DNA from: a virus
Direction: 5' to 3' (one strand)
Virus record (IMG/VR): IMGVR_UViG_3300033141_001276
Coordinates: 1-34,816 of that record
Length of the DNA: 34,816 nt
Positions 12,925 through 21,913 of this stretch are shown here, in pieces (the stretch's first letter is position 1; every line of letters begins with the position of its first letter). The notes beneath the pieces were generated by a model. The model had not been told where the DNA came from, did no database searches, and saw nothing but the letters and a program-made list of their open reading frames with translations. The translations under genes and the position numbers were made by a program.

Positions 12925-13324
12925 GGCGCTGCGCGAGGTACTGAAACGGCTCTCCATTGACCAAATTCGGTACGTTGTGGCGCGTCAACAGTGTGCTACT
13001 GATGCAGAGGCGGCGCGGGCTGTGAACATTGGGCGACGCACCGTCTACAACTGGGGTGATGATGTGCGTCTGGCCGTGCGGCTTATGGCACAGGATGGGC
13101 TGACGACGGCGCTGCATATTCGGCACGAGCACTTGGCAGAGGCCATGCTGGTTAAAATAGATGGTCTCAAAAGCAATGAGGAGAGAGTGCGGCAGAGCGT
13201 GGCTACTGAAATCATCGAATGGGAGACGGGCAAGGCCACACAGAAGCAGGAAGTTGACGTGACTAGTGGCGGCGAGCCGATTCGGTTGACGTGGGGCGAG
13301 CCGGTGATAGAGCCAGACGAGTAG
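12890..13324 (+). CDS. terS: Terminase small subunit
   Basis: 144 residues. An HTH block at about 33-56 (CATDAEAARAVNIGRRTVYNW) is typical of TerS DNA-binding domains. A helical central part follows, and the C-terminal EVDVTSGGEP tail is common in TerS proteins that bind the large subunit. It recognises phage DNA and hands it to TerL. Position directly before the large terminase gene supports the call. Confidence 0.75.
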   Translation: MTEQKAQNGTSEALREVLKRLSIDQIRYVVARQQCATDAEAARAVNIGRRTVYNWGDDVRLAVRLMAQDGLTTALHIRHEHLAEAMLVKIDGLKSNEERVRQSVATEIIEWETGKATQKQEVDVTSGGEPIRLTWGEPVIEPDE

Positions 13325-13331
13325 ACCATGA

Positions 13332-14540
13332 ATGCAAATACTATTGCCACCACTACATGCAGGACAGGACGCGGTAAGACGATATCAGGCGCGTTTCAAG
13401 GTGCTGGCCTGTGGTCGACGTTGGGGCAAAACGCGATTAGGCTCTCTATTGTGTACGGCGGTCGGCTTGCGCGGTGGTCGGGCGTGGTGGGTTGCTCCGA
13501 GCTACAAAATGGCCGCCGTCGGTTGGCGGGGAATCAGGGCATTAGCCAGACAGGTCCCAGGGGCGAAGATTACCAAAGACGAACAGATGGTAACGTTTTC
13601 CAGTGGTGGCACGGTGCAGGTGAGATCAGCCGACAATCCAGAGAGCCTGCGCGGCGACGGCCTGAATTTCGTGGTGCTCGATGAATGCGCTTTTATGCGC
13701 CAATCGGCCTGGCGCGAATCCCTGCGGCCAGCGCTATCGGATAGGCGCGGCGGGGCAATGTTTATTAGCACGCCCAAGGGGCGCAATTGGTTCTGGCGAT
13801 TATTCCTGCGCGGCCAGGACGCAGGGGAGCCGGACTGGGCATCGTGGCAGCGGCCAACGTCGGAGAACCCGTATATCGATCCGGCAGAGATTGAGGCCGC
13901 CAAACGCGAGTTGCCGGAGAGGATATTCCGACAAGAGTATCTAGCAGAGTTTCTGGACGATGCGGGCGGCGTATTCAGACGGGTTATGGACGCCGCGGTG
14001 CTATTACTCCAAGCGCCACAGGCGGGGCATCAATATATCGTAGGTGTAGACTGGGCCAAGAGCGCCGATTTTACTGTGCTGGCCGTGATTGATGTTGGCA
14101 CACGAGAGATGGTATATATGGGTCGTTTCAATCAGATCGATTATCGTGTGCAACGCGGGCGGCTCAAGGCGCTATACGAGAGATACATGCCGGTGACAAT
14201 TATAGCCGAGACGAACAGCATCGGCGAACCGAATATCGAGGATCTGCGCGCCGAGGGACTGCCTGTGCAGGGGTTCACCACGACCAATGCCACGAAAACG
14301 CACATCATCGAGGCGTTGGCGCTGGCATTCGAACGCGGCGATATTCGCATCCTCAATGACCCAGTATTGGTCGGCGAGCTGCAGGCATACGAAATGACGC
14401 GCCTCCCCAGTGGGGCATTTCGATATGGCGCGCCTGAGGGGATGCACGACGATACGGTGATGGCTCTGGCGCTGGCCTGGTATGGCGCGACCATACCGAA
14501 GCCGGTGCTGGCAACACAAGAAAATCCGTTTTATGGCTAA
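13332..14540 (+). CDS. terL: Terminase large subunit
   Basis: 402 residues. ATPase: Walker A GRRWGKT (28-34), Walker B FVVLDE (113-118), coupling STP (146-148). Nuclease: GVD (D240), E293 in AETNSIGEPN, and the MHDDTVMALA motif with D373/D374. The set is complete, so packaging motor and genome-cutting nuclease are both intact. The motor docks on the portal encoded next. The start ATG is 5 bases after the TerS stop, and the SD is weak, which suggests coupling with TerS. Confidence 0.95.
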   Translation: MQILLPPLHAGQDAVRRYQARFKVLACGRRWGKTRLGSLLCTAVGLRGGRAWWVAPSYKMAAVGWRGIRALARQVPGAKITKDEQMVTFSSGGTVQVRSADNPESLRGDGLNFVVLDECAFMRQSAWRESLRPALSDRRGGAMFISTPKGRNWFWRLFLRGQDAGEPDWASWQRPTSENPYIDPAEIEAAKRELPERIFRQEYLAEFLDDAGGVFRRVMDAAVLLLQAPQAGHQYIVGVDWAKSADFTVLAVIDVGTREMVYMGRFNQIDYRVQRGRLKALYERYMPVTIIAETNSIGEPNIEDLRAEGLPVQGFTTTNATKTHIIEALALAFERGDIRILNDPVLVGELQAYEMTRLPSGAFRYGAPEGMHDDTVMALALAWYGATIPKPVLATQENPFYG

Positions 14541-14553
14541 TAGGGGATAGAAT

Positions 14554-15867
14554 ATGCCCGCGATAAGCGAATATCCAAAAGACGACCTCAGTGCAGTTGA
14601 GAAGGCGGGCAAGGACGAGCGCACCAAGCGCGATGATTATGTGGGTGCTGCATGGAAATACTATCGCGGCGAGCATCGGAAGCCACTCAAAGTGCGCACG
14701 GGGCAAGCGGACGACAACGTCATCATCAATCTGTGCAAGAAACTGGTTGACACGGGGGTGGCGATGTTGTTTGGGGAAATCCCTCGATATGAACTTGTAG
14801 AGGGGCAGACCACTTCTACCGAGAGCTATATAGAGCAGATGTGGCAAGCGAACCACGGCAAGGCATTTCTCACGGACATTGGGCTGTCTGGCAGTGTCAC
14901 GGGGCATGTGGGTGTGAAAATTGTACCGCGTGAAGGCCAGTCGCCCCGGTTGGTTAATCTGGATATGGCGCGACTGGAAGCATTTTGGCGCGAGGGTGAC
15001 ATTGACGATGTGTTGTTCTATGTTTTCCGCACTGGCGCTCATTTACGACAGGATATTGTCAAGCAAGACGATAACAGTTGGCTAGTCAGAGACCTGGAAT
15101 ACAGGCGGGGAACCTGGCGGGTGATTCCCGAAACAGAGATGCGATGGGGCTATGCTTGGCCGCCCATTGTCGATTGGAAAAACCTGCCGAATCCGCACCA
15201 ATATTATGGATTGTCAGACCTGGAAATGGCCGACCTGAATGATGCGGTCAATTTTATCGCCAGCAATACAAACCGCATCATCAAAATCCACGCTCACCCG
15301 AAAACGATTGGTACGGGGATGGAGGCAAAGGACGTCCAGGAGAGCTCCATCGATTCGTTCTGGACGATCCCGAATTCAGATGCTACGGTTACCAATCTGG
15401 AGATGCAATCTGATTTGCGCTCCAGCCTGGAGTTTTTCCAGCTTCTGCGCAATGCCTTCTTCTCACTGTCGGCCAGTGTGGATCTGGCCTCGATGAAGGA
15501 CAGAATCGGACAAATCACGAACTTTGGCCTGCGTGTGCTGTTCAAAGATGCGTTAGACCGGCTGAATCTCAAGCGCTCGCTCTATGGCGCGGCGCTGATC
15601 GAAATAAATCGGCGCGTAGCAGAATTGGGCGGTTATGGTCCGAATAACGTGGGTGTATTGCACTGGGCTAATCCGTTGCCGGAGGATAGACTAGAGGATG
15701 TTGATGCGGCAGTCAAAGAAAACGAACTTGGCACGGTGAGTAAAGAGACGCTAGCCGCAGACCTGGGCCGCGACTGGGAGCTGGAGCAGGAGCGCATGTC
15801 CAACGAGGCACAGGGCGAAGACGACATTGGTACACGACTATTACGAGCATTCGAGGCGGGTAAATGA
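14554..15867 (+). CDS. Portal protein (SPP1 gp6-like)
   Basis: 437 residues. The SPP1-type portal pattern is visible: YYRGEHRKPLKVRTGQADDNVIINLCKKLVDTGVAMLFGE near the start; a DLEMADLNDAVNFIASNTNRIIKIHAHPK block; and a QSDLRSSLEFFQLLRNAFFSLSASVDLASM stretch. It forms the dodecameric ring at the capsid vertex through which DNA is pumped. The gene follows TerL by 14 bases. Confidence 0.9.
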   Translation: MPAISEYPKDDLSAVEKAGKDERTKRDDYVGAAWKYYRGEHRKPLKVRTGQADDNVIINLCKKLVDTGVAMLFGEIPRYELVEGQTTSTESYIEQMWQANHGKAFLTDIGLSGSVTGHVGVKIVPREGQSPRLVNLDMARLEAFWREGDIDDVLFYVFRTGAHLRQDIVKQDDNSWLVRDLEYRRGTWRVIPETEMRWGYAWPPIVDWKNLPNPHQYYGLSDLEMADLNDAVNFIASNTNRIIKIHAHPKTIGTGMEAKDVQESSIDSFWTIPNSDATVTNLEMQSDLRSSLEFFQLLRNAFFSLSASVDLASMKDRIGQITNFGLRVLFKDALDRLNLKRSLYGAALIEINRRVAELGGYGPNNVGVLHWANPLPEDRLEDVDAAVKENELGTVSKETLAADLGRDWELEQERMSNEAQGEDDIGTRLLRAFEAGK

Positions 15868-16148
15868 ATCAGGTGATTGCGCCGGGCGACTTAGAGAAGC
15901 CGCGCATCGTGACGTTTAAACAGTTGTGTGATAGGCTCGCCCCTTTTCTAGCGGCTAGTCCGCGTGAGGCAATGTTAGAACTGCATGACCTATGGATTAT
16001 GGGCGCGCCGACGCCGGACAGTGGGCCGCACACTGAGGAGCGGCGTATCCTATTCCCAAATCAGTTCAGCAGGTGGTGGCGAGACATGGCGCAACGACGG
16101 GGCTGGGAACTAACGCCCAGGCAGGTATATCGTGGCCCCTCTGATTGA
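15864..16148 (+). CDS. Hypothetical head-region protein
   Basis: 94 residues. It begins at an ATG overlapping the portal stop and overlaps the next gene by 17 bases. Compact and mixed alpha/beta (IVTFKQLCDRLAPFLAASPREAMLELHDLW). No recognised family. Its place between portal and gp7-like gene suggests a head assembly accessory. Confidence 0.6.
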   Translation: MNQVIAPGDLEKPRIVTFKQLCDRLAPFLAASPREAMLELHDLWIMGAPTPDSGPHTEERRILFPNQFSRWWRDMAQRRGWELTPRQVYRGPSD

Positions 16149-17193
16149 CGCGGCCAATCAATTCCGCGTTGGGCTATTGGCTCGTGAGCGTGCATCGGCG
16201 GTACGGCTAACGCGGGCATGTGGGCGCATATATGCCGGGGCGCAAGAACAGATTAGAACTCTGCTCGCACAAATGCAGGCAATGGAGAATCCAACGCGCG
16301 GGCAATTGCTACGGATGGCCAGGCTCAAGGCGTTGCAAGCGCAAATTGTGGAGGAAATGACGCGCTACGGCACGATCGTGGAGAACGAGGCGGCGCTAGG
16401 CGCAAGAGTCGCTATTGAGCAAGCCGTCACCGATGCCCGGCGGCTTACGCAATTGGCCTTGCCGGGGGTGAGCACGATTGATGCGCAGATCATGGCGCAG
16501 TGGAATGGCTTGCCCGTGGAAGCCATTGAGCAGGCGATAGGATTCTTGGGCGACGGCTCTCCCCTCCAGGCGCGCTGGGCGCAGCAAATGGGAGAGGAAG
16601 TGGCACAATCAATAACAGAGGTGATGGTAAAGGGCATAGGATTGGGTTGGAGTCCGGTACGAATAGCGAGCGACATCCGTAGGCAATTCGGGCAAGGCCT
16701 TAACTGGGCATTACGTAATGCCCGCACGGTGCAGATGTGGACATACAGAGAGGCCAGTAGAGCTTCATATATGGCAAATGCGCATATTATCAAAACATGG
16801 ACATGGGTATCGGCGCTAGACGATAGAACGTGCATGGCCTGTATTGCGATGCACGGATCGGTACATCCACTGAATGAATCGCTAAATGATCATTATAATG
16901 GACGTTGCGTAGCGGTGCCGAATACGGTGAGCTATAGAGACCTCGGCTTTGATGTAGACATGCCAGCACAGGAGATCGAGAGCGGTCAGTCATGGTTCGA
17001 TGCGCAGAACGAGGCAACGCAGCGCAAGATGTTAGGCAATGCCAAGTATGATGCCTGGCGGCAAGGGCGTATAACGCTGGACGCCCTGGTAACAGAACGC
17101 GACGATCCCGTTTACGGGCCAATGCGGAGTGAGTCTAGCCTACTCGGTATTCTGGGCGATGAGGCGCAAGAGTTTTATAGGAAGGTGGCATAG
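16132..17193 (+). CDS. Minor head protein (SPP1 gp7/Mu gpF-like)
   Basis: 353 residues from GTG 16132. The long helical N-terminal half and the diagnostic phage head morphogenesis motif (YREASRASYMANAHIIKTWTWVSALDDRTCMACIAMHG...NDHYNGRC) with conserved Cys/His are present. SPP1 gp7 binds the portal and stays in the capsid, affecting DNA ejection. A start further upstream is not possible without deeper overlap. Confidence 0.85.
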   Translation: MAPLIDAANQFRVGLLARERASAVRLTRACGRIYAGAQEQIRTLLAQMQAMENPTRGQLLRMARLKALQAQIVEEMTRYGTIVENEAALGARVAIEQAVTDARRLTQLALPGVSTIDAQIMAQWNGLPVEAIEQAIGFLGDGSPLQARWAQQMGEEVAQSITEVMVKGIGLGWSPVRIASDIRRQFGQGLNWALRNARTVQMWTYREASRASYMANAHIIKTWTWVSALDDRTCMACIAMHGSVHPLNESLNDHYNGRCVAVPNTVSYRDLGFDVDMPAQEIESGQSWFDAQNEATQRKMLGNAKYDAWRQGRITLDALVTERDDPVYGPMRSESSLLGILGDEAQEFYRKVA

Positions 17194-17996
17194 TGTACCA
17201 TTGGTCAGATGTGCACCTTCTGGACGAAAACGATGTGGCCTATGGCGTCAAGCACATTGGCAATAAGATTCGCACATCCAGTATGCCCTATCTGTATGAT
17301 ATTGCCGAGGGAAATATATCAGAGCATGAACCCGTGAGGCGCTTTGGGTATAATCCGGATGTTGACACCAACTGGGAAACGATTTGTGGCCTGAGCACAT
17401 TGCAACCGTATCTTGCATCTGCCGAGCGATTACAGGTAGCATCAGATGATGCGGCCGATGACGGTGACCCGCCTGGCACCGGCGCGCATACAGTGCTGGT
17501 GTCGGGCCTAGACGAAAACCATGATCGTATCAGTGAAACAGTAATTCTGAACGGCACGACGAACGTTACGACCGACGCTTCGTTTTTGCGCGTGCTGTGT
17601 GTGACGGTTATAACAGCCGGTAGCACGGGCAACAACGAGGGCACAATTACGGTTAGCAACAATGCTGATGACGCCGTGTTGGCTCAGATTGAAGTAGGAG
17701 AGAACAATGCGCTTTGTGCTGGCTATACCGTGCCAAACGGGTATACCCTCTATGTTGTGCAGATAATGGCGGCAGAGGGTAGCACCAAAGGCAGCCAATT
17801 TGCGCTTTGGAAACGAGCATATGGGGGGTTATGGACAATAGCACGTCGCAGCGTTCTCTTGGATGATTCAATCGTATTGACTATGCCTATGCCCGTCACG
17901 GTGACCGCAAAGACTGACATAGAGATGCGGGCGAGGGGGATTTTAGCTGGCGCTACGGTGGTAGGGGGTTTTGAAGGCTGGATTGAGGCGACATGA
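17193..17996 (+). CDS. Capsid-associated structural protein (beta-sandwich type)
   Basis: 267 residues from GTG 17193 (TAGTG overlap with the previous stop). The middle pattern GAHTVLVSGLDENHDRISETVILNGTTNVTT..SFLRV and TVITAGSTGNNEGTITVSNNADDAVLAQI repeats the glycine- and threonine-rich style of virion surface/decoration proteins seen in many marine and environmental phages. The placement before the scaffold and capsid genes suggests a head fibre or decoration protein. Function by similarity of style and position. Confidence 0.7.
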   Translation: MYHWSDVHLLDENDVAYGVKHIGNKIRTSSMPYLYDIAEGNISEHEPVRRFGYNPDVDTNWETICGLSTLQPYLASAERLQVASDDAADDGDPPGTGAHTVLVSGLDENHDRISETVILNGTTNVTTDASFLRVLCVTVITAGSTGNNEGTITVSNNADDAVLAQIEVGENNALCAGYTVPNGYTLYVVQIMAAEGSTKGSQFALWKRAYGGLWTIARRSVLLDDSIVLTMPMPVTVTAKTDIEMRARGILAGATVVGGFEGWIEAT

Positions 17997-18163
17997 CAGA
18001 TTATTTGCTGGCAGCAATTCTGGTGCTGCTAATCTTGAATGGTGACTGGCCCGCAAGGGTGTGTAGACGTGTTGTGGGATTGGCGCGGCGCATGGTTAGG
18101 GACGCGCGGCGGCGCTGGCGCAATGCCAAGGCAGACAAGCGGAAGCGTAAGATGGCGAGATAG
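17993..18163 (+). CDS. Small membrane-anchored basic protein
   Basis: 56 residues. The N-terminal segment DYLLAAILVLLILNGDW is a short membrane helix. The remainder is extremely basic (RRVVGLARRMVRDARRRWRNAKADKRKRKMAR). The start ATG overlaps the previous stop (ATGA). It could be a DNA- or membrane-associated head protein. No family recognised. Confidence 0.5.
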   Translation: MTDYLLAAILVLLILNGDWPARVCRRVVGLARRMVRDARRRWRNAKADKRKRKMAR

Positions 18164-18177
18164 AGGGGGGGTATATA

Positions 18178-18507
18178 GTGGCTACATTTACCGGCGGGGC
18201 ATGGAGCAAGCCGGGCAAGGGGTTGGACGCATCCGAATATTGCGCAGTGTGTCTGATCGACACGAATCCGAAGGGTAAGTCCAAGATCAAGGCTAATTGT
18301 AAACTGCCCGTACGGAGCAAGCCGGGTGCTCCATACAATAAAAGCGCGTTACGATCCGCTGCAGGTGCACTATTAGGTGCGCGTGGTGGGGTGAGGGGCG
18401 TTTCGGCCAGTGATAAGAAAAGGGCAGCGCGGCGTCTGGTACGCCTCATGCGCCAAGCCAAGATGTCAGTTGGCCCGACGATATTGAGACTAGCAGGAAT
18501 GAGATAA
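18178..18507 (+). CDS. Phage head-region protein of the GGPYN/AARRL type
   Basis: 109 residues from GTG 18178 with GAGGGGGGG upstream. The core YCAVCLIDTNPKGKSKIKANCKLPVRSKPGAPYNKSALRSAAGALLGARGG...DKKRAARRLVRLMRQA is a domain I have seen in phage proteins, sometimes joined to prohead proteases. It has conserved Cys and a helical Arg-rich end. The link to capsid maturation is a guess; no protease motif is visible here. Confidence 0.6.
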   Translation: MATFTGGAWSKPGKGLDASEYCAVCLIDTNPKGKSKIKANCKLPVRSKPGAPYNKSALRSAAGALLGARGGVRGVSASDKKRAARRLVRLMRQAKMSVGPTILRLAGMR

Positions 18508-18524
18508 CCCAGGAGGTTAGCAGC

Positions 18525-19148
18525 ATGACAGAGGGAACGGGCCAGGAGCCCAAAGTAGACGACAAGGGGCAAGTTGCTCCACAGACCGACGGCCAGGAGC
18601 CGACGGGGAATGAGCAATCGGCACAACCGGAGAGCACGCTTGACGTGGAGGCGCTTGCAGCGGAGCTGAAAAAGGTGCGCCGAGAGGCGGCCAAGTATCG
18701 AACGACGCTGCGCAAACTCGAAGAGGCTGATGCGGAGCGCAAGAAGGCCGAGATGACAGAAAGTGAGCGCATCAAGGCCGAGCTTGCAGAGGCGCAGACC
18801 AAAGCGGCCGAGGCAGAACAGCGTGCTACAGAGACGATGCTAAGAATGAGTGTCGTTTCGGCAGCGGCAACGGCAGGATTCAATGACCCGATGGATGCCT
18901 GGAGCATGATTGACATTGCCACCCTGGAGGTGAGCGATGATGGAACGGTAACGGGTGTTGAGGAGGCCGTGGCGGGGTTGCTCAAAGACAAACCATATTT
19001 AGCAAAACAACAGGGCGGTATTACGCCGACCAATCCGCAAGGTGGGCCGGTTCAAGAAACGGACGAGCAAAAGCGTGTACGTATTTTGGGCGCGCACAAA
19101 TCTGGGTTCTGGACTGGCGGCGGGGTGATGCCGTTTAAGACAGAATAG
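18525..19148 (+). CDS. Scaffolding protein
   Basis: 207 residues. Polar, acidic N-terminal region (1-35), a long charged coiled coil (about 38-110, ELKKVRREAAKYRTTLRKLEEADAERKKAE), and a C-terminal tail ending in GILGAHKSGFWTGGGV-like residues. This is the usual build of siphovirus scaffold proteins (GP20/DUF4355-like). It is directly before the major capsid gene. It should guide procapsid assembly and leave or be degraded before maturation. Confidence 0.8.
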   Translation: MTEGTGQEPKVDDKGQVAPQTDGQEPTGNEQSAQPESTLDVEALAAELKKVRREAAKYRTTLRKLEEADAERKKAEMTESERIKAELAEAQTKAAEAEQRATETMLRMSVVSAAATAGFNDPMDAWSMIDIATLEVSDDGTVTGVEEAVAGLLKDKPYLAKQQGGITPTNPQGGPVQETDEQKRVRILGAHKSGFWTGGGVMPFKTE

Positions 19149-19158
19149 GGGGCCAGTC

Positions 19159-20007
19159 ATGGCTATTACGAAACTGAGTAGCATATCGAGCTACATTAAC
19201 ACGATTTACGAAGACGCTTTGTTTACGGCGCGAGAGCTAAACCTCATGGTTCCGCTCGTTCATGGATATAGCGCGCAGGGGTTCATGGCGAGGACTGTAC
19301 CGATTTACCCCGCCGCGACCGCTGTTTCTGTGGCGGACGGCGCGGATTACTCCAATCCTACCACAATGAGCAAGAGCACGAAGGCGACCCTCACCCCTGG
19401 TGAGGTGATTGCGCAGGCCTTGCTTACCGATCAAAACATGGAGACGTCGCCAGAGGACGAAGCGGCCAACGCTGCGCAGGAACTTGGCGCGGCTATTTCC
19501 ACCAAGATCGACACCGACCTAGTGGGCGACTTTTCCAGCCTGGCTGTTGATTTAGGGCCAGGGGCGGGGTCAGCCGCTGACCTGCAATCATTTGCGGACG
19601 CTATTGCCTATCTGCGCAATGCCAAGGCGCGCGGAGCAATTCAGATTGTAGCTCACCCTTACCATTGGCATGACATCTGGACACAACTGGGTCAGCCTGC
19701 GGGGACATATGATTTTCTCGGCGATATAGCTAACCAGGCCATGCGAGATTATTTCGTAGGGCTATTCCTCGGGGCGCGCTGGTACATTTCGGCCAACATC
19801 TCGGTTGATGATAGCGACGATGCTATTTCGGGGATATTCGTTCCCGACGCGCTGGCATTTGATAGCAGGCGACCGCCTCGGCTAGAGCCTGAGCGTGACG
19901 CCTCGTTACGAGCGACCGAGTTGAACATGACGGCGGGCTATGCGCATGGTACGCTCCGTGATGAGTGGGGTGTCTACTATACTGCAGACGCCACGTCGCC
20001 AAGCTAA
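19159..20007 (+). CDS. Major capsid protein (HK97-fold)
   Basis: 282 residues. The N-terminal helix (SSISSYINTIYEDALFTARELNLMVPLV) and the pattern VADGADYSN..TMSKSTKATLTPGEVIAQALLTDQNM are typical of phage major capsid proteins, as are IQIVAHPYHWHDIWTQLG and ISANISVDDSDDAISGIFVPDALAFD (A-domain-like). The position after the scaffold gene supports the call. Processing by a protease is not evident, in line with scaffold-guided assembly. Confidence 0.85.
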   Translation: MAITKLSSISSYINTIYEDALFTARELNLMVPLVHGYSAQGFMARTVPIYPAATAVSVADGADYSNPTTMSKSTKATLTPGEVIAQALLTDQNMETSPEDEAANAAQELGAAISTKIDTDLVGDFSSLAVDLGPGAGSAADLQSFADAIAYLRNAKARGAIQIVAHPYHWHDIWTQLGQPAGTYDFLGDIANQAMRDYFVGLFLGARWYISANISVDDSDDAISGIFVPDALAFDSRRPPRLEPERDASLRATELNMTAGYAHGTLRDEWGVYYTADATSPS

Positions 20008-20024
20008 TCTGAGGAGATAATAAC

Positions 20025-20414
20025 ATGTTTCAAAGCGAAGTAAGATTCCCCGTTGTGGCGGTGATCTCAGAAGACCCCGCTGCAGACCAAGTATATCCAG
20101 TATGGCGCGCTCCGGCGGCATGTGAAATCAAAGGGGCCTATGCCACAACCGCCGACGACGTGGCGGCCTCGACCGCCGACTATTTCAAGGTCAAGTTGAT
20201 GAATGGGGGCACGGCTGGCACGGCAACGACTGCCATCTCTGACGAGATTGGTGGCACGGCGGGCTGGACGGGATTGACGCCGAAGACGTTTACTATGACT
20301 AGCACGGGCAAGAATTTGACGGCTGGGCAGGTAGTTACGCTCAACTACGACGAAACGGGCACGGGGACGTTTGGGGTTCTCAACATCCAGTTGGATGTGG
20401 TGTACGGGACGTAA
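20025..20414 (+). CDS. Decoration/virion structural protein
   Basis: 129 residues, Thr/Gly/Ala-rich. Repeating beta-strand pattern with VKLMNGGTAGTATTAISDEIGG and LTAGQVVTLNYDETGTGTFGVLNIQL, typical of small phage structural or decoration proteins encoded next to the major capsid protein. The SD GAGGAG precedes the ATG. Head decoration is the favoured role. Confidence 0.65.
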   Translation: MFQSEVRFPVVAVISEDPAADQVYPVWRAPAACEIKGAYATTADDVAASTADYFKVKLMNGGTAGTATTAISDEIGGTAGWTGLTPKTFTMTSTGKNLTAGQVVTLNYDETGTGTFGVLNIQLDVVYGT

Positions 20415-20430
20415 AATCAAATAGTCTGGG

Positions 20431-20484
20431 CGCGCTGGGTGAGCGGGCAGAGTTCCTCCTTTGCTCACCCGCACGCCCAGCGCG
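20431..20484 (+). terminator. Large hairpin after the head genes
   Basis: CGCGCTGGG (20431-20439) pairs with CCCAGCGCG (20476-20484). Inside, TGAGC (20440-20444) pairs with GCTCA (20463-20467). The outer and inner stems are separated by an 8-base bulge on the 3' side. It is followed by TATC and seven A, with no U-run. It separates the head operon from the glycosyltransferase cassette and may attenuate or stabilise the head mRNA. Confidence 0.55.
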
Positions 20485-20507
20485 TATCAAAAAAAGGAGA
20501 AACAGAC

Positions 20508-20750
20508 ATGGATACGACGAATACGGATACTTGGGAAACCTATCGGAATACGTCTATTATGATAGGACCTTGGGGTACAGCCGATTATTGGTCTGGGGGG
20601 ATTGACCCGCGCAATCTGCCGGGGCTATATAATCACCAGCTGCCTCAAATGTCATGGAACGCCGGTGATTGGCGCTGTTCATATTGTGACTCGGTGAATG
20701 ATGCAAATCACAGATCATGCCGTAGCTGTGGCGCGAGCAAGCCATCATGA
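20508..20750 (+). CDS. Small protein with RanBP2-type zinc finger
   Basis: 80 residues from ATG 20508 (AAAAAGGAG upstream). The C-terminal 26 residues match a RanBP2-like zinc finger: W-x-C-x2-C-x3-N-x6-C-x2-C-G-A (WRCSYCDSVNDANHRSCRSCGASKP). The first 50 residues are Gly/Trp/Tyr-rich and unordered. It is the first gene after the large hairpin and its stop overlaps the glycosyltransferase start, so it may be part of the same cassette. Confidence 0.6.
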   Translation: MDTTNTDTWETYRNTSIMIGPWGTADYWSGGIDPRNLPGLYNHQLPQMSWNAGDWRCSYCDSVNDANHRSCRSCGASKPS

Positions 20751-21913
20751 GAATACTCTGGAGTAGTAATGCGATTTGGGCGCATACGGGTTATGGGGTA
20801 CAGGCCAAGTACCTGCTACCGCGGTTTCAGAAAATGGGGCATGAAGTGGCACAATTCGCCTGGTACGGCCTGGCCGGGGCTCGCCTTAAGCTGAATGAAA
20901 TGACGATCTATCCCAAGGCTCGTGATATATGGGGCAATGACGTGATTGGGGCACATGCCGCAGATTTCAAGGCCGACCTGGTGATCTCGCTACAGGACAT
21001 CTGGGTATTGCCAGATGATTACAGAGAACGAGTAGGACGCCCTTGGGCTGCATGGTTCCCCGTAGATCAATCACCAGTGCCTCCGCGCGTGATAGACATG
21101 GCAAAGCGGGCGGACTATCCGATAGTCTACAGCCGGTTTGGCGAAAAGCAAATGCGCGAAGCAGGCCTGGAATGCCGGTATATCCCGCACGGTGTAGATT
21201 GTGAGATGTTTGCGCCAAAGGATCGCTGCAAAAGCCGCAAGCGATTCGGCCTTGACGACGATGTGTTTATGGTGGCGATGATCGGGGCGAATAAGGGGAT
21301 GCCTAGTCGGAAGGGGTTCCCGGAGGCGCTAAAAGCTTTTAGCGCTTTCCATGCGCAGCATAACGATGCACTGTTATATCTGCACACACTAGAAACGGCC
21401 AATGCCAGTGGGGTTGATTTTGATGTGCTCATCAAGAGCATCGAGAATTTTCCACGCGATGCCGTACGATTTGTAGATCAATACCAATATCTGTGCGGGT
21501 TACCAGACGCCTACATGGCCGATGTGTATAATTCGGCCGACGTGCTATTGCAACCGAGCTATAACGAGGGCTTTGGCCTGCCAATCATCGAGGCGCAAGC
21601 TTGCGGATGCCCAGTGCTGATTAATGATTGTACGAGTATGTCAGAGCTGGTGTTTTCGGGCAGGGCCATAAAGCCACTGCAGGAGTTCTACACGCCGCTA
21701 GGGGGCTGGGTCAATATCCCCGACATTAACGGGTTTGTCGAGGGGTTAGAGTGGGCATACGACATGGCGCACGGCGAAAAGGCACGCGAATGGACACGGG
21801 ATAAGGCGCGCCAGGGTGCGTTGCCCTACAATTGGGATACGGTAGTAGATGAATACTGGCAACCATTTCTGGCGGAAGTGGCAGCCGATATTAAGGAGAC
21901 TACATCATTATGA
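20747..21913 (+). CDS. GT4-family glycosyltransferase (GT-B fold)
   Basis: 388 residues. GT-B features: N-terminal ILWSSNAIWAHTGYGVQAKYL with the Gly-rich acceptor loop; the inter-domain IPHGVDCEMFAP; MIGANKGMPSRKGF; and the nucleotide-sugar-binding E-x7-E (E274 and E282) in NEGFGLPIIEAQACGCPV. It would transfer a sugar from a nucleotide donor to an unknown acceptor. It overlaps the next gene by 4 bases. The cassette is placed between head and tail genes, so glycosylation of virion proteins is plausible. Confidence 0.85.
   Translation: MRILWSSNAIWAHTGYGVQAKYLLPRFQKMGHEVAQFAWYGLAGARLKLNEMTIYPKARDIWGNDVIGAHAADFKADLVISLQDIWVLPDDYRERVGRPWAAWFPVDQSPVPPRVIDMAKRADYPIVYSRFGEKQMREAGLECRYIPHGVDCEMFAPKDRCKSRKRFGLDDDVFMVAMIGANKGMPSRKGFPEALKAFSAFHAQHNDALLYLHTLETANASGVDFDVLIKSIENFPRDAVRFVDQYQYLCGLPDAYMADVYNSADVLLQPSYNEGFGLPIIEAQACGCPVLINDCTSMSELVFSGRAIKPLQEFYTPLGGWVNIPDINGFVEGLEWAYDMAHGEKAREWTRDKARQGALPYNWDTVVDEYWQPFLAEVAADIKETTSL

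Noticed and set aside
13328-13684. Frame starting 4 bases before TerL, with a GRGKT-like string
   Set aside because: The Walker-like string is a frame-shifted reading of the true TerL sequence; TerL in the other frame has the full motif set.
14353-15042. Antisense reading frame (229 residues) across terL end and portal start
   Set aside because: It spans the boundary of two convincing genes and shows no domain or SD.
18039-18278. Frame overlapping the genes at 17993 and 18178
   Set aside because: Out of frame with two better supported genes having coupled starts and SDs.
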